From the NCBI RefSeq assembly GCF_009391885.1, contig NZ_VZII01000037.1, forward strand, positions 1 to 64,000: a DNA stretch of 64,000 nt, given 5' to 3'. Below, piece after piece: positions 25,216 through 33,441 of the stretch. Position numbers and translations under genes: made by a program. The notes beneath the pieces were generated by a model that did no database searches, was not told where the DNA came from, and saw only the letters and a program-made list of their open reading frames with translations. Numbering within the stretch: the stretch's first letter is position 1; each line of letters opens with the position of its first letter. The stretch comes from Pseudomonas sp. MN1F (GTDB taxonomy: Bacteria; Pseudomonadota; Gammaproteobacteria; Pseudomonadales; Pseudomonadaceae).

Positions 25216-25962
25216 ATGCCTGAGCATGCCCCCGACAACCCGCGCCGGGACTTCCTGCGCAAGACCCTGACCCTGATCCCGGTGGTCACCGTGGCCAGTA
25301 CCGGCCTGGGTGCCAGCCAGCTGCTGGCCGAGCCGGTGCGCGCCGAACCCTTACACCGCAAGGTGCCGGCCACGCCACCTGCAGGCAACTATCAGCCAAC
25401 CTTCTTCAGCGCCGAAGAATGGGCCTTCGTGCAAGCGGCCGTGTCGCGCATCATCCCCGCCGACGAACTCGGCCCCGGCGCGCTGGAAGCTGGCGCCGCC
25501 GAGTTCATCGACCGCCAGATGAACACCCCGTATGCCACCGGCGCCCAGTGGTACATGCAGGGCCCGTTCAAGGCCGATGCAGCCCCGGAGCTCGGTTACC
25601 AGCTGCAACTCAGCCCGCAACAGATCTACCGCCTGGGCATCGCTGCCACGGAGGCCTGGTGCAAGAACGCCAGCGGTAAAACCTTTGCCGAGCAAGATAG
25701 CGCTACCCGAGACAAGATTCTCGGCAAGATCGAAGCCGGTGAGATCGTTTTCGAGCAGTTGCCGGCCAAGGTGTTCTTCAGCCTGCTGGTGCAGAACACC
25801 CGCGAAGGCTTCTTCTGCGACCCGATTCACGGTGGCAACAAGGGCATGGTCGGCTGGACGCAGATCGGCTTCCCGGGCGCCCGGGCAGATTTCATGGACT
25901 GGGTCGAACGCAACGAGCCGTACCCGTTCCCGGCAGTTTCGATACGTGGCGAGAGGGCGTAA
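25216..25962 (+). CDS. Gluconate 2-dehydrogenase subunit 3 (gamma, Tat-exported)
   Basis: This 248-residue protein begins with a twin-arginine signal (PRRDFLRKTLTLIPVVTVASTG, Arg10-Arg11). The rest matches the small subunit 3 family (FFSAEEWAFVQAAVSRIIPADELGPGALEAGAAEFIDRQ; ...NTREGFFCDPIHGGNKGMVGWTQIGFPG). The small subunit carries the leaderless flavoprotein across the membrane as a folded complex. The flavoprotein gene follows four bases later. The complex oxidises D-gluconate to 2-keto-D-gluconate in the periplasm. Regulated by the PtxS box upstream. Confidence 0.88.
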   Translation: MPEHAPDNPRRDFLRKTLTLIPVVTVASTGLGASQLLAEPVRAEPLHRKVPATPPAGNYQPTFFSAEEWAFVQAAVSRIIPADELGPGALEAGAAEFIDRQMNTPYATGAQWYMQGPFKADAAPELGYQLQLSPQQIYRLGIAATEAWCKNASGKTFAEQDSATRDKILGKIEAGEIVFEQLPAKVFFSLLVQNTREGFFCDPIHGGNKGMVGWTQIGFPGARADFMDWVERNEPYPFPAVSIRGERA

Positions 25963-25965
25963 GGC

Positions 25966-27750
25966 ATGGCCAATACAATGAAGAAGGCTGACGTGGTGAT
26001 CGTCGGTTTCGGCTGGGCCGGTGCGATCATGGCCAAGGAGCTCACCGAAGCCGGGCTGCAGGTGGTGGCGCTGGAGCGCGGCCCGATGCAGGACACCTAC
26101 CCGGAGGGCAGCTACCCGCAGGTGATCGACGAACTGACCTACAGCGTGCGCAAGAAGCTGTTCGTCGATGTGTCGAAAGAGACCGTTACCATCCGCCATA
26201 GCGTCAACGATGTCGCGCTGCCCAACCGCCAGCTCGGTGCCTTCCTGCCGGGCAAGGGCGTCGGCGGCGCGGGCCTGCACTGGTCGGGCGTGCACTTTCG
26301 GGTCGACCCGATGGAACTGCGCATGCGCAGCCACTACGAGGAGCGCTACGGCAAGCGCTTCATCCCCGAAGACATGACCATCCAGGACTTCGGCGTCAGC
26401 TACGAGGAACTCGAGCCACACTTCGACTTTGCCGAGAAGGTGTTCGGCACCTCGGGCCAGGCCTGGACCGTCAATGGCAAACGGGTGGGTGAAGGGAAGG
26501 GCGGCAACCCCTACGCGCCTGACCGCTCCAACCCGTTCCCACTCCAAGCGCAAAAGAACGTGGTGTCGGCCAAGCTGTTCGAAAAGGCCGCCGCCAGCCT
26601 CGGCTACAAGCCCTACAACCTGCCGTCGGCCAACACCTCCGGGCCGTATACCAACCCGTACGGCGCGCAGATGGGGCCGTGCAACTTCTGCGGGTTCTGC
26701 AGCGGCTACGTCTGCTACATGTACTCCAAGGCCTCGCCGAACGTGAACATCCTGCCGGCGTTGCGCCAGGTGCCGAATTTCGAGCTGCGGGCCAACGCCC
26801 ATGTGCTGCGGGTCAACCTGGACGACAGCAAGCGCAAGGCCACCGGCGTGACCTACATCGACGCCCAGGGCCGCGAAGTGGAGCAGCCGGCGGACATCGT
26901 CATCCTCGCCGCCTTCCAGTTCAACAACGTGCGCCTGATGCTACTGTCCGGCATCGGCAAGCCTTACGACCCGATCAACAACGAAGGGGTGGTCGGGCGC
27001 AACTTCGCCTACCAGAACATGGGCACGGTCAAGGCGTTTTTCGACAAGGACACCTACACCAACAACTTCATCGGTGCCGGCGGCAACGGCGTGGCCATCG
27101 ACGACTTCAACGCCGACAACTTCGACCACGGCCCGCACGGTTTCGTCGGCGGCTCGCCGATGTGGGTCAACCAGGCCGGCAGCCGGCCGATCGCCGGGGT
27201 CGCCAACCCGCCCGGCACCCCGGCCTGGGGCAGCGCCTGGAAAAAGGCCACCGCCGACTACTACACCCACCAGGTCTCGATGGACGCCCACGGTGCGCAC
27301 CAGTCGTACCGCGGCAACTACCTCGACCTCGACCCGACCTACCGCGATGCCTACGGCCAGCCGCTGCTGCGCATGACCTTCGACTGGCAGGAAAACGACA
27401 TCAGGATGAACCAGTTCATGGTCGACAAGCTGAGCAAGATCGCCCAGGCGATGAACCCCAAGTCCATCGCCATCCTCGGCAAGAAGGTCAAGGAACACTT
27501 CAACACCGCCAGCTACCAGACCACCCACCTCAACGGTGGCGCGATCATGGGCAGCGACCCTAAGACGAGCGCACTTAACCGCTACCTGCAGAGCTGGGAC
27601 GTGCACAACGTGTTCGTCCCCGGCGCTTCGGCATTCCCCCAGGGGCTGGGCTACAACCCCACTGGCCTGGTGGCGGCGCTGACCTACTGGTCGGCCCGGG
27701 CGATCCGCGAGCAATACCTGAAGAACCCCGGCCCGCTGGTCCAGGCTTGA
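25966..27750 (+). CDS. Gluconate 2-dehydrogenase flavoprotein (GMC family)
   Basis: This 594-residue flavoprotein has an N-terminal FAD motif (VIVGFGWAGA, Gly14/16/19), a GMC C-terminal block (TTHLNGGAIMGSDP with the active-site His; GLGYNPTGLVAALTYWSARAI) and no signal peptide. A cysteine patch C239-x2-C242-x2-C245-x4-C250 (GPCNFCGFCSGYVC) resembles the iron-sulphur ligands of related membrane-bound sugar dehydrogenases. It should travel with the Tat-exported subunit 3 and pass electrons to the triheme cytochrome encoded next. It is the catalytic subunit making 2-ketogluconate. Confidence 0.88.
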   Translation: MANTMKKADVVIVGFGWAGAIMAKELTEAGLQVVALERGPMQDTYPEGSYPQVIDELTYSVRKKLFVDVSKETVTIRHSVNDVALPNRQLGAFLPGKGVGGAGLHWSGVHFRVDPMELRMRSHYEERYGKRFIPEDMTIQDFGVSYEELEPHFDFAEKVFGTSGQAWTVNGKRVGEGKGGNPYAPDRSNPFPLQAQKNVVSAKLFEKAAASLGYKPYNLPSANTSGPYTNPYGAQMGPCNFCGFCSGYVCYMYSKASPNVNILPALRQVPNFELRANAHVLRVNLDDSKRKATGVTYIDAQGREVEQPADIVILAAFQFNNVRLMLLSGIGKPYDPINNEGVVGRNFAYQNMGTVKAFFDKDTYTNNFIGAGGNGVAIDDFNADNFDHGPHGFVGGSPMWVNQAGSRPIAGVANPPGTPAWGSAWKKATADYYTHQVSMDAHGAHQSYRGNYLDLDPTYRDAYGQPLLRMTFDWQENDIRMNQFMVDKLSKIAQAMNPKSIAILGKKVKEHFNTASYQTTHLNGGAIMGSDPKTSALNRYLQSWDVHNVFVPGASAFPQGLGYNPTGLVAALTYWSARAIREQYLKNPGPLVQA

Positions 27751-27756
27751 GGAGCG

Positions 27757-29001
27757 ATGAACATGAAGAACCTGTTGATCGCCACCCTGCTGCTGGGCGC
27801 CACGGCGGTAGCCCAGGCCGACGATGGCCTGGTGAAGAAGGGTGAATACCTGGCCCGTGCGGGTGACTGCGTGGCCTGCCATACCGCCAAGGGTGGCAAA
27901 CCCTTTGCCGGCGGGCTGCCGATGGAAACCCCGATCGGTACCGTCTTCTCCACCAACATCACCCCGGATGCCAGTGGCATCGGCCAGTACAGCTTCGCCG
28001 ACTTCGACCAGGCGGTGCGCAAAGGTATCGCCAAGGACGGCAGTACCTTGTACCCGGCCATGCCGTACCCGTCCTATGCGCGGGTCAGCGACGACGACAT
28101 GCAGGCGCTGTATGCGTACTTCATGCAAGGCGTCGAACCGGTCGCGCAGCCCAACAAGCCGGCCGACATCCCCTGGCCGTTGAGCATGCGCTGGCCGCTG
28201 TCGATCTGGCGCGGGCTGTTCGCACCCGAGGCGAAAGCCTGGCAGGCGCCAGCTGGCGCCGACCCGGTGGTCAGCCGTGGCGCCTACCTGGTCGAAGGCT
28301 TGGGCCATTGTGGCGCCTGCCACACCCCGCGGGCCCTGACCCTGCAGGAAAAGGCCCTTAGCCCGGCCGATGGCGAGCAGTTCCTGGCCGGCAGTGCGCC
28401 GCTGGAGGGCTGGATCGCCAAGAACCTGCGGGGCGATTACAAGGACGGCCTGGGTAGCTGGAGCGAGGCGCAGTTGGCGCAGTTCCTCAAGACCGGCCGC
28501 AGTGACCGCAGCGCGGTGTTCGGTGGCATGAGCGATGTGGTCGAGCACAGCATGCAGCACATGAGCGATGCCGACCTGACGGCCATTGCCCGCTACCTGA
28601 AGACCTTGCCGCCGGGCAACCCGGACGACAAGCCACATCTGTATGACAAGCAGGTGGCCGATGCCTTGTGGCAGGGCGACGACAGCAAGCCAGGGGCGTC
28701 GGTGTACATCGACAACTGCGCGGCCTGCCACCGCACCGATGGCCACGGTTATACCCGGGTGTTCCCGGCGCTGGCGGGCAACCCGGTGGTGCAGACGGCG
28801 GATGCCACTTCGCTGATCCATGTGGTGCTGGCGGGCGGGACCGTGCCGGCGACGCACACGGCGCCGTCGAACTTCACCATGCCGGCGTTCGGCTGGCGCT
28901 TGAGCGACCAGGAAGTGGCGGATGTGGTGAACTTCATTCGCAGCAGCTGGGGGAACCAAGGCAGCGAGGTCAGCGCCACTGAGGTGAAACACCTCCGCTA
29001 A
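27757..29001 (+). CDS. Gluconate 2-dehydrogenase triheme cytochrome c subunit
   Basis: This 414-residue protein has a signal peptide (residues 1-21, ending VAQA) and three CxxCH heme sites: C38-C41-H42, C185-C188-H189 and C321-C324-H325. Three c-type domains are the norm for the cytochrome subunit of membrane-bound gluconate, sorbitol and alcohol dehydrogenases. It takes electrons from the flavoprotein and reduces ubiquinone at the periplasmic face. It is third in the operon, six bases after the flavoprotein gene, and is followed by a REP-like hairpin. Confidence 0.88.
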   Translation: MNMKNLLIATLLLGATAVAQADDGLVKKGEYLARAGDCVACHTAKGGKPFAGGLPMETPIGTVFSTNITPDASGIGQYSFADFDQAVRKGIAKDGSTLYPAMPYPSYARVSDDDMQALYAYFMQGVEPVAQPNKPADIPWPLSMRWPLSIWRGLFAPEAKAWQAPAGADPVVSRGAYLVEGLGHCGACHTPRALTLQEKALSPADGEQFLAGSAPLEGWIAKNLRGDYKDGLGSWSEAQLAQFLKTGRSDRSAVFGGMSDVVEHSMQHMSDADLTAIARYLKTLPPGNPDDKPHLYDKQVADALWQGDDSKPGASVYIDNCAACHRTDGHGYTRVFPALAGNPVVQTADATSLIHVVLAGGTVPATHTAPSNFTMPAFGWRLSDQEVADVVNFIRSSWGNQGSEVSATEVKHLR

Positions 29002-29027
29002 CGGTATCGCCGTCACCCTGTAGAAGC

Positions 29028-29081
29028 GGGTTCACCCGCGAATGCGATGTTGGATTCGATGACGCATTCGCGGGTAAACCC
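29028..29081. repeat. REP-like inverted repeat
   Basis: GGGTTCACCCGCGAATGCG (29028-29046) pairs with CGCATTCGCGGGTAAACCC (29063-29081) with one mismatch across a 16-base loop. GCGGGTTCACCCGCGAA is typical of the REP elements scattered between genes in P. putida-group genomes. It lies after the dehydrogenase operon and may protect the 3' end or stop transcription. Confidence 0.7.
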
Positions 29082-29211
29082 ACACATTTTTCTGCATCCT
29101 GTTCAACATTTATATCAATGGGTTAGGGCGCATACTTGTTGCCTTGTCTCATGCTCCCTGTGACACTCCCGACAAAAGGGAGGTTGACGAACGCGCAAGG
29201 TTTTGCTGTAT

Positions 29212-29225
29212 TGAAACCGGTTTCA
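29212..29225. promoter_or_regulatory. PtxS operator upstream of ptxS
   Basis: A second perfect TGAAACCGGTTTCA lies 36 bases before the ptxS ATG, consistent with autoregulation. Confidence 0.85.
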
Positions 29226-29261
29226 TTCGCCGTCACCGACAACAATCACAAGGGACCCGCA

Positions 29262-30284
29262 ATGACCGATTCACCCTCCAATCCCCGCGAGCGGGTGACC
29301 ATCAGCGAAGTGGCACGTGTGGCCGGTGTGTCCAAGGCCACGGTCTCGCGCTACATCGGCGGCGATCGCCAGTTGCTGGCCGACGCCACCGCCAAGCGCC
29401 TGGAAGAGGTCATCGAGCGCCTGGGCTACCGGCCCAACCAGATGGCCCGCGGCCTCAAGCGGGGCCAGACGCGGCTGATCGGCATGCTCGTGGCCGACAT
29501 TCTCAACCCCTATTCAGTGGCCGTGATGCATGGCGTGGAAACCGCCTGCCGCCAGCACGGCTACAGCCTGGTGGTGTGCAACACCAACCGCGACGACGAG
29601 CAGGAGCGCCACCACCTGACGGCCCTGCAGTCCTACAACGTCGAAGGGCTGATCGTGAACACTCTCGGCCGCCACCCCGGCGAACTGCTCAACCTGCAGC
29701 GCGACATCCCCATGGTGCTGGTCGACCGGCAACTGCCGGAGCTCAAGGTCGACCTGGTCGGCCTGGACAACGCCGATGCCATCGAGCAGGCCCTGGACCA
29801 CCTGCAGGCACGGGGCTATCGCGACATTCTCGCCGTTACCGAACCGCTGGATGGCACCAGCTCGCGCCTGGAGCGGGTGCAAGCCTTTATCGCGTCGATC
29901 AGCAACCGTAACGGCATGCGCCAGCAACTGCTGGAGGTCGACGCCGGCCTGCCGGCCAAGCTCGGCGCCTTTCTGGCCAGCAAGGGCCATGGCCCGCAGG
30001 CGATCTTCACCTTCAACGGCGTGGCCACCTTGGCGGTCACCCGTGTACTGCATGATTCGGGCTGCAAGCTGTTCAGCGAAGTGGGCCTGATCGCCCTTGA
30101 CGAACTCGACTGGTACCCCCTGGTCGGCAGCGGCATCACCGCACTGGCCCAGCCCACCGAGCGCATCGGCGTGGCTGCCTTCGAGTGCCTGCTCGAGCGC
30201 CTGCGCGGCAGCAATGATGCGCCTCGACGCATCGATTTCAAGGCACAGCTGATTACCCGAGGTTCCACTCAAGCACACGGATAA
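29262..30284 (+). CDS. ptxS: PtxS, LacI-family repressor of 2-ketogluconate genes
   Basis: This 340-residue protein has a LacI HTH at about residues 12-35 (TISEVARVAGVSKATVSRYIGG), the hinge RLGYRPNQMARGLKRGQT and a periplasmic-binding-protein-like ligand domain (IGMLVADILNPYSVAVMHGVE onwards). Its place between the gluconate dehydrogenase operon and kguE, with three TGAAACCGGTTTCA boxes around it, identifies it as PtxS. The known effector is 2-ketogluconate, which releases the protein from DNA. ATG 29262 is preferred over the long upstream extension because the operator lies inside that extension and AAGGGACC precedes the ATG. Confidence 0.93.
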   Translation: MTDSPSNPRERVTISEVARVAGVSKATVSRYIGGDRQLLADATAKRLEEVIERLGYRPNQMARGLKRGQTRLIGMLVADILNPYSVAVMHGVETACRQHGYSLVVCNTNRDDEQERHHLTALQSYNVEGLIVNTLGRHPGELLNLQRDIPMVLVDRQLPELKVDLVGLDNADAIEQALDHLQARGYRDILAVTEPLDGTSSRLERVQAFIASISNRNGMRQQLLEVDAGLPAKLGAFLASKGHGPQAIFTFNGVATLAVTRVLHDSGCKLFSEVGLIALDELDWYPLVGSGITALAQPTERIGVAAFECLLERLRGSNDAPRRIDFKAQLITRGSTQAHG

Positions 30285-30325
30285 CCCGCGGGCAGCCGGG
30301 CTGCCCGCATGCCTGCAAGCAAAAA

Positions 30326-30339
30326 TGAAACCGGTTTCA
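30326..30339. promoter_or_regulatory. PtxS operator upstream of kguE
   Basis: The third perfect TGAAACCGGTTTCA lies only 14 bases before the kguE start, overlapping the probable promoter/leader. It would switch the kguEKTD genes. Confidence 0.85.
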
Positions 30340-30346
30340 TAAGGAC

Positions 30347-30354
30347 AACAACAA
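30347..30354 (+). promoter_or_regulatory. Hfq/Crc-type CA motif at the kguE start codon
   Basis: AACAACAA overlaps the A of the kguE ATG (AAGGACAACAACAATG), replacing most of the Shine-Dalgarno spacer. Confidence 0.5.
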
Positions 30355-31133
30355 TGCACGCGAACCCCGTTTCCATCAGTCTCTCCAGCTATGGCGCCAG
30401 CCTTGTGCGCCAGCGTGGCCAGGCGAGTTTCATCGACCTGCTGGCGGCCGCCGGCGTCAGCCGCATTGAATTGCGCGAAGAGTTGTTCGACGCAGCGCCC
30501 GACACTGCCGCGCTTTCGGCGGCGATCGCCGCCTCGGGGCTGGAGTGCCTGTATTCCTCGCCGTTGGAGCTGTGGACGGCGCAAGGCGCGCCAGCCCCGC
30601 AGTTGCCTGCCAAGCTGGCGCTGGCCAAGGCCTTGGGCGCCGTGGCGCTGAAGGTTTCACTTGGGCATTACCGTGAACAATGCGATGTCAGCGCCTTGCA
30701 GGCACTGCTGCGCGAGGGTGATCCTGTGCTGCTGGTGGAAAATGACCAGACCGCACAAGGCGGGCGCATCGAGCCGCTGCTGCGTTTCTTCCAGCATGCA
30801 CAGGGCTGGGCGCTGCCGCTGGGCGTGACCTTCGACATTGGCAACTGGCAATGGCAGGGCGAGTCCGCGTTGCAGGCTGCGCGCCAGCTCGGTCGGTGGG
30901 TGCGCTACGTGCACTGCAAGGCTGTGCAGCAAGGTGCAGATGGCCGCTTGCACGCCGTGCCGCCGAAGGCTGTCGACCTGCTGGGCTGGGAGGCGCTGTT
31001 CGATGAGTTCAGCCCTGGGCTGGTGCGTGCGGTCGAGTACCCGCTGGTCGGCGATGACCTGCTGGCGGTGACCCGCGCCCACGTGCACAACCTGGCCAGG
31101 CTGGGGGTGAGCGAGGAGGTGAGCCATGCTTGA
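30354..31133 (+). CDS. kguE: KguE, sugar epimerase/isomerase-like TIM-barrel protein
   Basis: This 259-residue protein has the xylose-isomerase-like TIM-barrel pattern (ISLSSYGASLVRQRGQASFIDLLAAAGVSRIELREELF; VLLVENDQ; GVTFDIGNWQWQGE; VRYVHCKAV). It is the first gene of the kgu set; its precise reaction in 2-ketogluconate metabolism is still unclear, as for other KguE proteins. The end overlaps kguK by eight bases. ATG 30354 is chosen because the longer frame would place the PtxS box in the coding region. Confidence 0.85.
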   Translation: MHANPVSISLSSYGASLVRQRGQASFIDLLAAAGVSRIELREELFDAAPDTAALSAAIAASGLECLYSSPLELWTAQGAPAPQLPAKLALAKALGAVALKVSLGHYREQCDVSALQALLREGDPVLLVENDQTAQGGRIEPLLRFFQHAQGWALPLGVTFDIGNWQWQGESALQAARQLGRWVRYVHCKAVQQGADGRLHAVPPKAVDLLGWEALFDEFSPGLVRAVEYPLVGDDLLAVTRAHVHNLARLGVSEEVSHA

Positions 31134-32076
31134 GCATGACGTGCTGTGTTTCGGCGAAACCATGGCCATGTTCGTCGCCGAGCAGACCGGTGACCTGGCC
31201 AGTGCTGGCACCTTCGGCAAACGCATCGCTGGCGCCGACAGTAACGTTGCCATCGGCCTGGCCCGGCTGGGTTTTCGCGTGCGCTGGCTGAGCCGGGTCG
31301 GTGATGACTCGCTGGGGCGTTTCGTGCTCGCCAGCTTGCGCCAGGAAGGCCTGGATTGCAGCCGTGTCGAAGTCGATGGCAGCCGGCCGACCGGCTTTCA
31401 GCTGAAAAGCCGCTGCGATGATGGCAGCGACCCGGTTGTGGAGTACTTCCGCAGCGACTCCGCCGCCAGCCGCCTTTCCACCGCGCTGCTCGACCCGGCA
31501 TTGCTGCAGGCCCGCCACCTGCACGCCACGGGCATTCCGCCCGCGCTGTCGGCCAGCTGCCGGGCACTGTCCCATGCCCTGATCGATGGCATGCGCGAGG
31601 CCGGGCGCAGTATTTCCTTCGACCCGAACCTGCGCCCGTCGCTGTGGCCCGACCACACGAGCATGGTCCGCGAAATCAACGCCCTGGCCGTCAAGGCCCA
31701 CTGGGTGCTGCCCGGCCTGGAGGAAGGCCGTTTGCTGACCGGCCAGCACACGCCTGCCGACATCGCTGCCTTCTACCTCGACCAAGGGGTGGAGCACGTG
31801 GTGATCAAGCTTGGCGATGCGGGTGCCTACTACCGCAATAGCCGTGGCTCGGGGCAGGTGGCCCCGGTGCCGGTGGCCAAGGTGGTGGACACCGTGGGTG
31901 CCGGCGATGCCTTCGCCGTTGGCGTGGTCAGCGCGCTGGTCGAAGGCCACCCGCTGGCTGACGCAGTGGCGCGCGGAAACTGGTGCGGCAGCCGCGCCGT
32001 GCAATCGCGCGGCGACATGGAAGGCCTGCCACAGCGCCATGAGCTGCAAGCGCACGAACTGCGCAGAAGTGCCTGA
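31126..32076 (+). CDS. kguK: KguK, 2-ketogluconate kinase (PfkB family)
   Basis: This 316-residue ribokinase-like enzyme has the N-terminal GETMAMFV and the AGADSNVAIGLARLGFRVRWLSRVGDDSLG region (PfkB signature 1). The C-terminal DTVGAGDAFAVGVVSALV is signature 2 with the catalytic Asp. It phosphorylates 2-keto-D-gluconate to 2-keto-6-phosphogluconate in the cytoplasm. It overlaps kguE by eight bases and is followed after 63 bases by kguT. Confidence 0.9.
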   Translation: MLEHDVLCFGETMAMFVAEQTGDLASAGTFGKRIAGADSNVAIGLARLGFRVRWLSRVGDDSLGRFVLASLRQEGLDCSRVEVDGSRPTGFQLKSRCDDGSDPVVEYFRSDSAASRLSTALLDPALLQARHLHATGIPPALSASCRALSHALIDGMREAGRSISFDPNLRPSLWPDHTSMVREINALAVKAHWVLPGLEEGRLLTGQHTPADIAAFYLDQGVEHVVIKLGDAGAYYRNSRGSGQVAPVPVAKVVDTVGAGDAFAVGVVSALVEGHPLADAVARGNWCGSRAVQSRGDMEGLPQRHELQAHELRRSA

Positions 32077-32114
32077 ACCGCTGAACGCCGGCATGCCGGC
32101 CCTGTTGCGACAAG

Positions 32115-32122
32115 AACAACAA
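32115..32122 (+). promoter_or_regulatory. Hfq/Crc-type CA motif before kguT
   Basis: AACAACAA lies 17 bases before ATG 32140, directly in front of the AGGAGAA ribosome site. Confidence 0.5.
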
Positions 32123-32139
32123 GCTCAGGAGAACGTTTC

Positions 32140-33432
32140 ATGCAATCGACTCGCCTCGCACCACGCCGCTGGTGGTACATCATCCCGATCGTCTTCATCA
32201 CCTACAGCCTGGCCTACCTGGACCGCGCCAACTACGGCTTTGCCGCAGCCTCGGGCATGGCCGACGACCTGAAGATCACGCCTGTGCTGTCCTCGCTGCT
32301 GGGGGCGCTGTTCTTCCTCGGCTATTTCTTCTTCCAGGTACCCGGTGCGATCTACGCCGAAAAACGCAGCGTGAAGAAACTGATTTTCGTCAGCCTGATC
32401 CTCTGGGGCGGCCTGGCGACCCTGACCGGGATGATCAGCAACGTGCACCTGCTGATCGCCATCCGCTTCCTGCTCGGCGTGGTGGAAGCGGCGGTGATGC
32501 CGGCCATGCTGGTGTACCTGTGCCACTGGTTCACCCGCGCCGAACGTTCGCGGGCCAACACCTTCCTGATGCTCGGCAACCCGGTGACCATCCTGTGGAT
32601 GTCGGTAGTGTCGGGCTACCTGATCAAGCATTTCGACTGGCGCTGGATGTTCATCATCGAGGGCTTGCCGGCGGTGCTCTGGGCCTTCATCTGGTGGCGC
32701 CTGGTGGATGACCGGCCAGCCCAGGTGACGTGGCTGAGCGAACAGGAGAAGTCTGATCTGCAACAGGCCCTGGCTGCCGAGCAGCAAGGCATCAAGCCGG
32801 TGAAGAACTACCGCGAGGCTTTCCGCTCGCCACAGGTGATCGTGCTGTCGCTGCAGTACTTCTGCTGGAGCATCGGCGTGTATGGCTTTGTGCTGTGGCT
32901 GCCGTCGATTCTCAAGCAGGCGGCCAATGTCGATATCGTCGAGGCCGGCTGGCTGGCCTCGGTGCCGTACTTGGCGGCCGTGCTGGGCATGATCGGTGTG
33001 TCCTGGGCGTCGGACCGGCTGCAAAAGCGCAAGCGCTTCGTCTGGCCGCCGCTGCTGATCGCTGCCGTGGCGTTCTATGGCTCCTATGCCCTGGGCACCG
33101 AGCATTTCTGGTTGTCCTATGCGCTGCTGGTGATTGCCGGTGCGTGCATGTACGCACCTTACGGTCCGTTCTTCGCCATCGTGCCGGAGATTCTGCCGAG
33201 CAACGTGGCCGGTGGCGCCATGGCACTGATCAACAGCATGGGCGCGCTGGGTTCGTTCGGCGGTTCGTGGCTGGTGGGCTATCTGAATGGCGCTACCGGC
33301 GGCCCGGGCGCCTCGTACCTGTTCATGTCGGGGGCGCTGCTGAGCGCAGTCGCACTGACCGCCGTACTGAAAACTTCACAGACCTCAGGCCGGGCCAAGC
33401 GCGGCGGCCCACGCCTTGCCATGAGCCAATAG
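32140..33432 (+). CDS. kguT: KguT, 2-ketogluconate transporter (MFS)
   Basis: This 430-residue protein has 12 predicted helices and the ACS-family start RRWWYIIPIVFITYSLAYLDRANYGFAAASGM, with GVVEAAVMPAMLVYLCHWFTRAERSRANTFLMLGN in the fourth/fifth helix region. It takes up 2-ketogluconate formed in the periplasm by the adjacent dehydrogenase. It lies between kguK and kguD with short gaps. A strong AGGAGAA ribosome site precedes ATG 32140. Confidence 0.9.
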   Translation: MQSTRLAPRRWWYIIPIVFITYSLAYLDRANYGFAAASGMADDLKITPVLSSLLGALFFLGYFFFQVPGAIYAEKRSVKKLIFVSLILWGGLATLTGMISNVHLLIAIRFLLGVVEAAVMPAMLVYLCHWFTRAERSRANTFLMLGNPVTILWMSVVSGYLIKHFDWRWMFIIEGLPAVLWAFIWWRLVDDRPAQVTWLSEQEKSDLQQALAAEQQGIKPVKNYREAFRSPQVIVLSLQYFCWSIGVYGFVLWLPSILKQAANVDIVEAGWLASVPYLAAVLGMIGVSWASDRLQKRKRFVWPPLLIAAVAFYGSYALGTEHFWLSYALLVIAGACMYAPYGPFFAIVPEILPSNVAGGAMALINSMGALGSFGGSWLVGYLNGATGGPGASYLFMSGALLSAVALTAVLKTSQTSGRAKRGGPRLAMSQ

Positions 33433-33441
33433 GAAGCAGCC

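Noticed and set aside
26941..29016. A 691-codon open frame on the minus strand across the flavoprotein and cytochrome genes
   Set aside because: The plus strand carries the FAD motif, Cys patch and three heme sites here; the minus frame has no recognisable motif.
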